DNA from: Pochonia chlamydosporia 170
Taxonomy: Eukaryota; Ascomycota; Sordariomycetes; Hypocreales; Clavicipitaceae
Direction: 5' to 3'
Assembly: GCF_001653235.2 (NCBI RefSeq)
Contig: NC_035790.1
Coordinates: forward strand, 4,402,001 to 4,466,000
DNA length: 64,000 nucleotides
Numbering within the stretch: the stretch's first letter is position 1; every line of letters starts with the position of its first letter. Positions 1 to 10,523 of the stretch are shown piece by piece. A program made the position numbers and the translations under genes. The notes under the pieces were generated by a model that saw only the letters and a list, made by a program, of their open reading frames with translations, ran no database searches and was not told the origin of the DNA.

Positions 1-1284
1 TAGGTAGGTAGGTAGAGGGAAGTACTGGATGTCTCTTTTGACCAGGCCAGATTGATACTAGTGTCTGGTTTCAATCTTTCTCTTCTGCCTGCATTTCGAT
101 TGGTCGGCCAATGCTATAGCGGCATTGAGCTTCAATTATTGAATGCCACTGGGTTAAATGCAACCAGACACACAACTTCGAATAACAGGTCGCAAATTTC
201 TCCAGAGATGTCCTGCCTGCTGAGACGGCCGCACTATAGGGGGTGCCCGTATGCCAGAACACGAAACTCCTTGGTATTGGCTTTGCTCTGATCAAAATCA
301 CTGTTTGAGCCGAATAGGGCTACCTCGCAGTCCATCCAAAGCCCGGCATGGAGTCCAGGTAGACTCGCTGTGGGCACGATGCAGGGATTTGATAGAAATG
401 GGACTGACCATACCCACGCTTGTGCTTGTAGCATTTGGTGAAATCTAGGCGTCGAATTAATTGGGCACTTTGGTGAGTATGTCTTCGTTCCCGCTGCCAT
501 GAGCTCGTGCTGCCTCCCTGCATCGGCAGAGACACACACATGCACACACGCATAATTCATGTTATACTGTAGACATTGTCGTGCCAAGTGTGCTCTGCCC
601 GAGCACACGAGAGTTACAAACATAGCGTGACGTCAGGTTCTCGGGGTAGTCTAGGGTATGTGTGCATGTATGTTACGGCTTCCTCAAATCGAGCAATTGC
701 CTTTGACTACCTAGGTACCTAGGGTAATTGAACCCCGTCAAGGTCGGCTGCATGTTTTCAGGCATTTCAGGCGGATGGTTAGAAATTGATGTAAATTTGG
801 CCTACGTCGGGGCAACGCGACCATCGTGAAGTCAAAGGAGGCTACCATTCACAGAACAAGAACTGCAAGGGAAACCAGTTGACAGTATCTGGATATGCCG
901 TTGATGTGCCTGGAGTAAGGGCTTACCTCAGGTTCCCACCCGCATGCAGACAAAGATTGAAACAATCCGTCGACCCACTACGGGGTACTTGCCACTGATT
1001 CGTGTTCGTGAGGCTGTGCCACGGCGGAAAATTGTCGGCGCTTCGTCACCATCAGGCACCACACATCATCGACTTGTGAGGTTGTCAATCGCCTCTAGCG
1101 CCACATCCAGGACAGAGAGGGAAATTTCACGATACTGCAGGGACACATCGCCCACTCGCTTTCCCTCATATTCTCCTGGGGTCACCTAACTCCCACCCTC
1201 TCTAAATTGGCCGCTCAATGAGCTGGTAAAGAGCTACATCCCAGACTCACCACATCACTGATTCATCGTTCTCTGTTGTTCGTC
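1..1284. other. Intergenic, 5' flank of the myosin gene
   Basis: No supportable gene. It opens with a short TAGG tandem repeat (bases 3-14). It carries a perfect 14-base palindrome, CCTAGGTACCTAGG, at 710-723 and several CCAGAC/GTCTGG words (for example near 62 and 166). The last 150 bases are pyrimidine-rich, as is usual upstream of fungal genes. Confidence 0.6.
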
Positions 1285-4200
1285 ATGGTAAGATTTGCCC
1301 ATAGAGTGATTGGTAGCCTGGTGCATCCATACACCCGGACATCAAACTGACAATTCTTCTTACTACTATCAAGGGTATTTCCAGGCGTCCGAAGGACAAA
1401 GCTGCCCGTAATGCCCAGTCAGGCGCATCAGGATCCCAAGGGGCTGGCGGGGGTAGACCAAAAAAAGCCACATTTGAAGCGACCAAAAAGAAGGAGATCG
1501 GAGTCTCTGACTTGACTTTGCTGAGCAAGGTCTCCAATGAAGCCATCAACGACAACCTGAAGAAGCGATTCGAAGGCGCCGAGATTTACACATATATCGG
1601 CCATGTACTGGTCTCAGTGAACCCGTTTCGCGATCTCGGCATCTATACCGACCAAGTCCTCGAAAGCTACAAAGGGAAAAACCGGCTAGAAATGCCGCCG
1701 CACGTTTTCGCCATCGCTGAATCTGCTTACTATAATATGAAAGCCTATCACGATAACCAGTGTGTAATCATTTCTGGTGAATCAGGTGCGGGCAAAACCG
1801 AGGCGGCCAAGCGCATCATGCAATACATCGCGAACGTCTCTGGAGAGCAGTCGGGCGATATCAAGAAGATCAAGGAAATGGTCCTCGCGACCAACCCCCT
1901 ACTGGAGTCATTTGGCAATGCAAAAACACTACGAAACAATAACTCATCGCGATTTGGCAAGTATCTTCAAATATACTTCAACTCAACTGGCGAACCGGTT
2001 GGTGCGGATATTACGAATTATTTGCTTGAAAAATCCCGTGTTGTCGGTCAGATCGCAAATGAAAGAAACTTTCATATATTTTACCAGTTCACGAAAGGCG
2101 CGCCGAAACAATATCAGGAACTTTTCGGGATCCAGAAACCAGAAACATACGTCTATACAAGCCGATCAAAGTGCTTTGACGTGGATGGCATAGACGACGT
2201 TGCAGATTTTCAAGACACACTTAGCGCCATGAAGATCATTGGCCTTAGCCAAGCTGAGCAAGATGAAATATTCCGCATGCTGGCTGCCATCCTGTGGATC
2301 GGTAACATACAGTTTCATGAGGATGACGGCGGTTATGCTGCGGTTGCGGATCAGTCAGTTGTAGACTTTGTTGCATACCTGATGGAGGTGACACCGGATC
2401 AACTGATCCATGCCATCACAATTCGCATCCTGACACCACGAAATGGCGAGGTTATCGAGTCCCCCAGCAATCCAGCACAGGCAACCGCTACTCGTGATGC
2501 ATTGGCCAAAGCCATCTACAACAATCTTTTTGACTGGATCGTGGAGCGGATCAACAAGTCTCTGAAATCGAGACAAGCCACGGCAAACACTATCGGTATC
2601 CTGGACATCTACGGATTTGAAATATTCGAGAAAAATAGCTTTGAGCAACTTTGCATAAATTACGTCAATGAGAAGCTTCAGCAAATCTTCATCCAGCTGA
2701 CGCTCAAGACGGAGCAGGAAGAATACGCTCGTGAGAAGATTCAATGGACGCCAATCAAATATTTTGACAACAAAGTCGTCTGTGAATTGATTGAACAGAT
2801 CAGACCACCTGGGATCTTCTCTGCGATGAAGGATGCGACCAAGACCGCGCATGCTGACCCTGCAGCCTGTGATCGGACATTTATGCAAAGTATAAATGGC
2901 ATGTCTCACGCCCATTTGACCCCTCGTCAAGGAAGCTTCATTGTCAAGCACTATGCGGGAGATGTCTCGTATACAGTTGATGGTATCACCGATAAAAACA
3001 AGGATCAATTACTGAAAGGACTACTCAACCTCTTCCAGCACAGTGGCAATCAGTTCGTGCATACACTTTTTCCTCATCAAGTTGACCAAGACAATAGAAA
3101 GCAGCCACCATCCGCAGGCGATAGAATTCGTACCTCAGCAAATGCATTGGTAGACACACTGATGAAATGCCAACCTTCGTACATACGGACAATCAAACCG
3201 AATGAGAACAAGTCACCGAGCGAATACAACAGCCCCAACGTTCTTCACCAGATCAAGTATTTAGGACTGCAGGAGAATGTTCGCATCCGGCGAGCTGGCT
3301 TTGCGTATCGCCAGTCCTTCGACAAGTTTGTTGAGCGCTTCTTCCTTCTATCTCCATCTACTTCGTATGCAGGCGAGTACACATGGCAAGGCTCGAACGA
3401 AGATGCGGTAAAACAGATTCTGAAAGACACCAGCATCCCAAAAGAAGAGTGGCAACTTGGCGTAACTAAAGCATTTATTAAGTCACCGGAAACTCTCTTT
3501 GCTCTGGAGCACATGCGAGACAGGTATTGGCATAATATGGCCACCCGCATTCAGAGAATGTGGCGTGCATATCTTGCTTACCGCGCTGAATCTGCAACCC
3601 GTATTCAGCGCATGTGGAGGAAGAAACGAACAGGTGCGGAGTACCTTCAACTACGCGACCAAGGACATAGGCTTCTCCAAGGCCGCAAAGAACGCAGACG
3701 GATGAGCCTCTTAGGATCTCGAAGATTTCTTGGTGACTACCTCGGGGTTAATGCGACTGCCGGACCGGGCGCCCAGATTCGAAATGCTGCTAATATTGGA
3801 TCGAACGAACGAGTCATGTTCTCCTGTCGCGGAGAAATCTTGGAGGCAAAGTTTGGACGATCTAGCAAGCCTAGCCCCCGTCTTATTGTCGTTACGAATA
3901 GCAAGTTCTATATCATCGCTCAGTTGCTCACCAATGGCCACTTTCAGATTTCGGTAGAACGGGTCATCCCCCTCGGGGCTATCAAGTTCATTGGCACGTC
4001 TACTTCTCGAGATGACTGGTTCTCTCTTGGAGTTGGCTCGGCCCAGGAGGCTGATCCTCTGATGAATTGTGTTCTGAAGACTGAAATGTTTACTCAAATG
4101 CAGCGTGTCATGCCTGGCGGCTTCAACCTCAAAATAGGGGACGTCATTGAGTATGCCAAAAAGCCAAACAAGTTCCAGCAAGTGAAGGTGGCTAAGGACT

Positions 4201-5099
4201 CCCAACAACCCGTGGACTTTTACAAGAGTGGTGCGATTCATACGCAACAAGGGGAACCACCTAATTCAGTATCACGGCCGATGCCAAAAGCCAAACCTGT
4301 ACCGCCTCGGCCAATTACTAGGGGGAAACTTATCAAGCCGGGAGGACCAGGTGGTAGACCATCACGGCTCACAGGAAACCGGACTGCCCAGCCAAAGCTT
4401 GGAGGAGGAGGTGTAAGAACAGTACCTCAACCCCCAGCTGCTCTTGCGGCACCATCTGCTGCGGCGGGTAATGCTTCAACCCCTGTTACAGCCAACAAGC
4501 CTCTTCCGATTCACACGAGAAATCAACATAGCACAAGTGGTGGAGCAAATCGAGCACCACCTCCACCGCCGCCTGCCGCAGCTCCCGCAGCTCCCGCCAA
4601 GCCCAGAATCATGGCCAAGGTTTTATACGATTTCAACGGCCAGCGAGATAATGAACTGTCTATCAAAGCAGGAGACATGTTGGAAATCGTTCAAAAGGAA
4701 AACAATGGTATGTTATTCGGTGTCTTGAATCGTAAATGAACCAACACGACTAACCAACTACCGTTAGGCTGGTGGCTGGCGAAGAACGATCATGGACAAG
4801 CCTGGGTTCCGGCAGCTTATGTTGAAGAACAGGCAACACCAGCCCCAAGGCCGCCTCCAGCACCGCCTGCTGCCAAATCGAAACCAACGCCACCAGCACC
4901 TCCAGCAAAGCGTCCAGCCGCGGGACGAAAGCCCGGAGAGCTTGGACAGCGTGATTCCGGCCTTGGGTTGAACGGAGCTAGCAGCTCAGATGGCAGCCGC
5001 AGCACAACCCCTACCCCAAGTCTGGGGGGTAGCTTAGCCGATGCATTGCTGGCAAGAAAAAACGCCATGCAGCGAGATAAAGAGGATGATGACTGGTAA
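1285..5099 (+). CDS. myo1: Class I myosin (MYO1/MyoA)
   Basis: Actin motor of cortical patches, needed for endocytosis and polar growth in fungi. Three exons: 1285-1287 (the ATG alone), 1374-4707 and 4768-5099, giving 1222 residues. The start [12 protein letters not shown] is the typical fungal MYO1 N-terminus and is reached only by splicing the 86-base first intron. The P-loop GESGAGKT is at residues 136-143. The stretch ending in DALAK, with the IESP serine (about 364) usually annotated as the TEDS-site phosphoserine, lies near 358-380. The residue exactly 16 upstream of DALAK is Glu. Two IQ motifs follow (about 724-766), then a TH1 lipid-binding tail, a Pro-rich stretch, an SH3 domain (about 1081-1140) split by intron 2, and a C-terminal acidic DDDW that in this family binds Arp2/3. 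Length and domain order match the family. Confidence 0.97.
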
Positions 5100-5379
5100 A
5101 CCCCCTGGATGGGATTTCGATGCTAATGCTGGGGTATGCTTTGAGTTCGATGCGGCACAGGTTTAGATGTTTGGCATATCGTGTGGCGAGGCGGAGTTGC
5201 CAGAGATTTCTTGTAGCTTGACTAGAAATAAATTGCATCTCGAGCGGAATGCCCTGAAGCATAAATGTTACATGGCGACTGTGTTTCTAAGGCATTCAAG
5301 GCGAGCTGAAGCCCGAGTCCTCAAATCGCCACCTAATACTTGACAGAAAGAGCAACGAGGGTGAGATGTAGTATCAGGG

Positions 5380-6672
5380 TTAGCCTACGTCGTCAATGCG
5401 CAAGACTCTTCTCCGGCGAAGGAGCTCGGCAAGTGGGACATCCTCATCGTATGTGGTGAAGGCGGCGTCACCGTCCGTATCCTCATCAACACCGTAGTCT
5501 CCCAACCTCTCACCATCATTATTCTCCCAAATATGTTCTCCATCAGAGCCATTTATATCGCTATCATCGTTCAGATTGCCGTGGTCGTCAACCTCTTCCA
5601 GTTCTGCCAACAGGTGCTTTCTTCTCTCGAAATCCTGTGATTGGCGCTCTCGGAAGGCCAGTTTTTGCTCTTCCGGGGACATGAGTCCCATATCCTTCAG
5701 TTCAGCTTCATAATTTCTGCGTGCCGCGGGCCACTCTCTGTTTTCACGTCGAATCTTTTCGGGGTCAGGAGGGGGCCACATGCCCTCCTTTCGATTGAAC
5801 CCGTTTTCCTCCCAAGACCACCCGAGGCTAGATTTATCCTTGCATACCTTCGGGTTACCCGAGAAAGGCAAAAGCCACAGCAAGAAGTTTGCTGTTCCCA
5901 TTGCCTGGGACATATTAGCGTAAATGCCGAGGTCATAGGGGAACTCAACCCTTTCAACCCGGATTTTCTTCCCATCCGAACCGACCACATCCCACCAGTC
6001 TCGTCCCCCTCGTTCCATCACTGCATCATGGCGTTCTATTTGCCAACTCTCAATCATCGTGCAGTTGAACAACCAACTCTTCACCGTTGTTGCAAGCATT
6101 ATGGCTAAAGCCAGTGCAGTGAACATACAAATGAGTGATGTAAGAGCTAGACCAACAAGAGCTTGTACCGTCGGGCCCAAATATGATGGTAAGTGCCGAG
6201 CTTCCCAGAGCGCATAAAATCGTTGCCAAAGGAGATATCCGAGTATCCAAAGGGATGTATTGGCAAATACAAGGAACCGCAAAAAGTGTGGAAATGTAGT
6301 CATAGAGACGCAGTTTGCTGTCCAAGGGCAGTGGTGATCCATTTTAGGTATGCAGCGTCCACAATGTCGGCAATGATGAGCCCTCGGTGGTTTCGGAGCT
6401 GAGCATTTCTTGCACCAACTTCCCCGTGCTTCGACCACATTGTCCGTGAAGTCATATCGACCTGCGTCCTCGGTGATAGTCTTGAAATATGTGAACCACA
6501 ATGATAGCAGAAACAAGTTGAACAAAACTGTCTCGCGAGATGAGGGCGGCCCGGGTTCCAGTGATGAATGCCAAAACAAATACTGCGAAAAATAGCCTAG
6601 AAATGCTATCAGCCCGCACACAGCGGGAACTGCTAGGTATTGCATAATAGGTGCATCATTGAAGCCGGCCAT
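5380..6672 (-). CDS. pfa4: Palmitoyltransferase PFA4 (DHHC family)
   Basis: S-acyltransferase of the ER membrane that attaches palmitate to cysteines; in yeast Pfa4 modifies the chitin synthase chaperone Chs3. Single exon, 430 residues, close to the usual fungal length. Hydrophobic segments lie near residues 12-33 and 47-65 and, after the zinc region, near 125-150 and 165-195. The cysteine-rich domain runs about 87-121 and contains HHCRHCGRC and the catalytic DHHC at 112-115. The TTxE/PaCCT-type region follows, with an acidic C-terminal tail ending near DVPLAELLRRRR. The family-specific blocks GNP, WEENGFNR and WPPPDP are all present. It lies tail to tail with the myosin gene, 280 bases apart. 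Confidence 0.97.
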   Translation of the reverse strand: MAGFNDAPIMQYLAVPAVCGLIAFLGYFSQYLFWHSSLEPGPPSSRETVLFNLFLLSLWFTYFKTITEDAGRYDFTDNVVEARGSWCKKCSAPKPPRAHHCRHCGRCIPKMDHHCPWTANCVSMTTFPHFLRFLVFANTSLWILGYLLWQRFYALWEARHLPSYLGPTVQALVGLALTSLICMFTALALAIMLATTVKSWLFNCTMIESWQIERHDAVMERGGRDWWDVVGSDGKKIRVERVEFPYDLGIYANMSQAMGTANFLLWLLPFSGNPKVCKDKSSLGWSWEENGFNRKEGMWPPPDPEKIRRENREWPAARRNYEAELKDMGLMSPEEQKLAFRERQSQDFERRKHLLAELEEVDDHGNLNDDSDINGSDGEHIWENNDGERLGDYGVDEDTDGDAAFTTYDEDVPLAELLRRRRVLRIDDVG

Positions 6673-7287
6673 GGTAACAGCGCCCCTAGCCTCAGTCGAG
6701 TTTTGTAGTAAAAGTGCCTGGTACAGGTTCGTTACATGTTCGAAATAACAAGGTCTCGCGTCGTGAAATAGAAAATCAGAAATCGATGTTCCTTTCCTTT
6801 GTCCCCTTTTCGTTAGTTTTACTCCGTCGTTCTATCCACCCTTAGGAGATGTGACCTGGCTCTCAATGGGGATCTGGATTTGTAATTCGGCAGCAATCAT
6901 GGATGACGGTTTCAGCAACCTGAAGCATTTGATTTTGTTGCATGTTGTCAAGTCTCCAAGGAGCTAGGCGGCTTATGTAATAATCATGACCAAGTGCCAA
7001 ACGGCTAGCGCACTGCCACTCTCTCGGCGTGGCTTGTTGGTTGCTCAACCCCTGACTTCTGGGGCCATCATACGTCAGTCAACTCATCACTTGTCACATC
7101 ATGAAAAATAACCTTCACATTGATTCAACCATTTGCTCTCTCTGTTCATTTCAGCAATGTGCCTGCATCAGGCAATCCTCTACTGAAGAGAGCATGCTAT
7201 GTCGCCGCCAGTGGTGCATGAGCTATCGGCTTTGTGGCATGTTAAGACCTGACACCTTTGGACAGAAAAGTTGAAATGTCAATTCTA
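6673..7287. other. Divergent promoter region between pfa4 and the GT90 gene
   Basis: The shared 5' flank of two divergently transcribed genes. It contains a pyrimidine-rich stretch near 6790-6835 and no open frame with recognisable coding character. Confidence 0.5.
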
Positions 7288-10200
7288 ATGCATCCGATTC
7301 ATAGCACCATCACGTCATTAGCCTACGCCTGCCATTCATTAGAGCGCCACTCCTTGACTGGTATGCCAATGCTCCTTAAACATCAGTTGTTCACCTGATT
7401 CTTATGTGTCATATTCAGAACGTCCTCATCTGTCCGCCCTTCTGGTTCTCTTTCTGTCAGGTCTCATCTGCCTAGGTGCTAGCTATCTCTCGAGGTGGCT
7501 ACCAGGAGCTGACGGAAGATTTACCTCGATTGCGAAAACTGGACAGGATGGTTTACTCGCGAGAACCGAGTCAGGCGAACGTCACAATGAATCTGCCCCT
7601 CACCTTCCGGCTCGACCTAGGCGCTATTCGGTTCCCATCCTGGTAGCATGCATTATTTTACGGATGGAGATTTTCAATTTTGTTAATTATAAGCAGCAAT
7701 GCTCTACTCCTGGTGTCGAGGTAAGATTTCCAAACCCTGTCGGCATCTGCAGTTTCGTACTTGAGCTACCTCCGCCGCACCTTCATCGAGCCACCTAAGC
7801 TTGTGTGGGAGAAGGTGCCAATATCTATGCTTAGATTGAGCCGCAGCTGATATAAAATTACATAGTCATGGCTCTGCCTTCTATTAATTGGACATGATAT
7901 CGTCACTACGCGCCGTGACTGGACCATTCCGGCTACAGCTGAACAAGATGACCCATGGCGAACGGTTTTCGACGACATGCGTGACTGGCTGAGTGGACCG
8001 AGAGCAGCAGTAACATCGTTCACCGCCGGGGCAATCATGTTCTCGATTGGAACATATATAGCGACGCATCAAGTCATGGGATCAACTTACATTTGTTTTG
8101 CCCCTTTGGACAGTCGGTCTCAAACCACATTGCTGCAGTACGTCGGCCTTGTGCTAGATGCAACAGCTATTGTCCATTTGTGGCGGATCTTGGCCTGGAC
8201 AAGAAGTGTCAAGCTGCGTCTTCGGACGCTCTCCAACATCTTGCTTACTTCATCGCTACTACTCTTACCAGTGTGGACATTTGCCCGACTTTTCAGCAGT
8301 GGCCCGCAAAGTAGCGTTGGCTTTGGATTCCTGTACGGATTTGACGTGCTGGTAGATAGTTTCGCCTTCGCCACGCTAACCATTGGTTTGTCAGTTTGGA
8401 CCTGCGAAACCAACCCGGTCGTGTCCACCGCTGTGACCACGTTTCTCTATGGTACATGGCGAGCTGGTGTTAACGTCTTCAACCTGGGAGGTTGGATGTA
8501 TCTCTCAAGATCTGCAAGTCTTGGGCCACTCTGGCTAATAACTTGCGGCTTGGCCATTTTTCTTTACGCACATGACATACGATCTGTCGTCTTCATCAGA
8601 CGTACATTGTTCGTCGCTTTCATGGCAAGCATTCTCATCACCGCCACCATCTTCACATTCGTTCGTCCGATTAGCAGGTTTGAGAAACGGCATCCAATAA
8701 ATGATCTTATATACGAAGCTCGCGTGATACATGATCGCTGGCTTGTGAAAGCCGCTACGAGCACAACTCTGGCAACTGCTGTCATGACATATGAAGAACG
8801 CCATGGTGGCAGACCGCCACCTCCCAAATTTGGAGATTGGTACCAGTACGCTTCTGGTTCGGCTGTTATAGATGAATTCCAGCAAATCGACAGCGATTTG
8901 GATATATTTTGGTCCCTGTCGCCAGAAAATCTGCGTAAACGAGTTCTATCAGCACTAGCGAACCCTGATGTTGGCAGTATTATCGTGGCAGATGGGCAGG
9001 TTACCATGAACAGTTCAGGAAATCACGTCGAGAATCTAGATCTGAGAGAACTAGCTGATATGATACAAAAGTTCTCAAGGCATTTGCCTGACATGGTTTT
9101 GCCTATCAATCTCAATCTGGTGCCCCGCGTGCTTCCGTCATGGACGAATACACAACTCCACAGCCGAAGCTACTTGCATTCTATGGCCAAAATAATATCC
9201 AAAAGATCTCAGAATGGTTCAGCACCCTTTGGCGAAGTGTTCGGATCAGGATACGCCGAGCTGAGGGAACGTGACCCCATCCGGTACCAAACCTGGGTCA
9301 AACATTTTCGACGAGCACATGCCGAAGCATGCCCTTCAACGTCCCGAGCCCAAACTAGCCCTCACTGGAACATTGGCCGCTTTTGCGCAGGTTGCGTAAA
9401 AGATCACTCTCGTGGTCAGTTGTTGGACAATTGGCAAAGATCGTTAGATCTTTGTGCCCAGCCTGACCTCAACCATCTCCACAGCTTTGCGATGACGGAT
9501 CTCGGCGTCGCCCCGATACAAGACCTCGTTCCATTATTTGGGCCATCCAAGACGGGCGGGTTTCGGGATATTTTGATTCCTTTATCTCAGTCACAGCAAA
9601 ATAGACCGGATGATCTAGAGCCATTTTCGAAGCGCAAGGATACTTTATTCTGGAGGAGTACTATCGGCACGCATGGTATCAACGAGCAATCGACACGGGG
9701 AAGCCATAAGCTACGACTTTTGCACCTCATCAACAATGCGGACACCCGAGATAGGGTAACCATGATTCTCCCTGTTCTTGGAGTGGATAATCAGTTCAGG
9801 TCAGAATCTGTTTCCGTGCGAGAGGCTAATCGGGACCTATCCTTTGATGTTAGTGCAAGTGACCTCTCTGCCTGCAAGGGTAAGAACTGCGACGCCATTA
9901 AAAAAGCATACGGCACAGGCGGTCAGCTGGAGGACCCCTTCAAATATCGCTATGTGCTGGTGACTGACGAAGACGATGGGCCGCCTGCCACAATGTTGAC
10001 CATGCTACATTCACAGTGCCTGCCTTTCATCTCCACGATATTCAAGACTTGGTACACCGACAGGCTCACCCCCTGGTTGCATTTTGTGCCCATAGACCCT
10101 AGATATCAGGCTTTGCATACGACATTGCTCTATTTTACGGGGACGGCCAACAAAGCTAAAATGAAAGGGATTAACACTTATCTGAAAGGGCGTTCTTCTG

Positions 10201-10385
10201 ATGCAGAGTGGATTGCACAACAGGGCCAACGATGGGCAAACAAGTCGTTGGGGAAAAAAGACATGGAGATATACTTGTTTAGACTACTGCTTGAGTGGGG
10301 TAGGCTTATTGACGATCGAAGAGATGAAATTGGATATCGAAAGAGGTCAAACGGAGAATTCCAAGGCGATGAGTGGACTCGTTGA
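7288..10385 (+). CDS. Membrane glycosyltransferase, GT90 (CAP10/CAPSULE-like)
   Basis: Probable glycosyltransferase of the secretory pathway, related to fungal CAP10/Cxt1-type GT90 enzymes (xylosyltransferases in Cryptococcus); the substrate is unknown. The main exon is 7866-10385. It joins in frame to 7419-7720 across a 145-base intron (GTAAG at 7721, TAG at 7865), restoring CSTPGVE-SWLCLLLIG. No in-frame ATG precedes residue 1 of that exon. The best start is the ATG at 7288 with exon 7288-7360 and an intron 7361-7418 (GTATGC...TTCAG). This gives about 964 residues. The N-terminal third holds many hydrophobic helices. The C-terminal half has the GT90 landmarks: LFWRSTIGTHG, then HKLRLLHL, then VTDEDDGPPATML and LTPWLHFVPID. 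The family call is firm at domain level; the 5' exon is inferred. Confidence 0.8.
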
Positions 10386-10492
10386 TCATCATGTACGGTA
10401 TATTCTTGCTGTCAATTGGGTGATATCGAAGCAAGCTACTGGGTGCACTTCCTCTGGTAGAAAGGAGCCACCCTTGTTAGAACACACATGCC

Positions 10493-10523
10493 AGCCTGGC
10501 AAATAGTTTCTATTTGCCAGGCT
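10493..10523. repeat. Perfect 14-bp inverted repeat with 3-base loop
   Basis: AGCCTGGCAAATAG (10493-10506) is followed by TTT and then its exact reverse complement (10510-10523). It begins 108 bases after the stop of the GT90 gene, so it could form a hairpin in the 3' UTR or mark a 3' end. Function is not known. Confidence 0.8.

Noticed and set aside
7721..7865. Apparent frameshift in the GT90 gene, because the text SYLSYLRRTF in another frame looked coding
   Set aside because: A single intron 7721-7865 with normal borders joins GVE to SWLCLLLIGHDIV in frame, so no mutation is needed.
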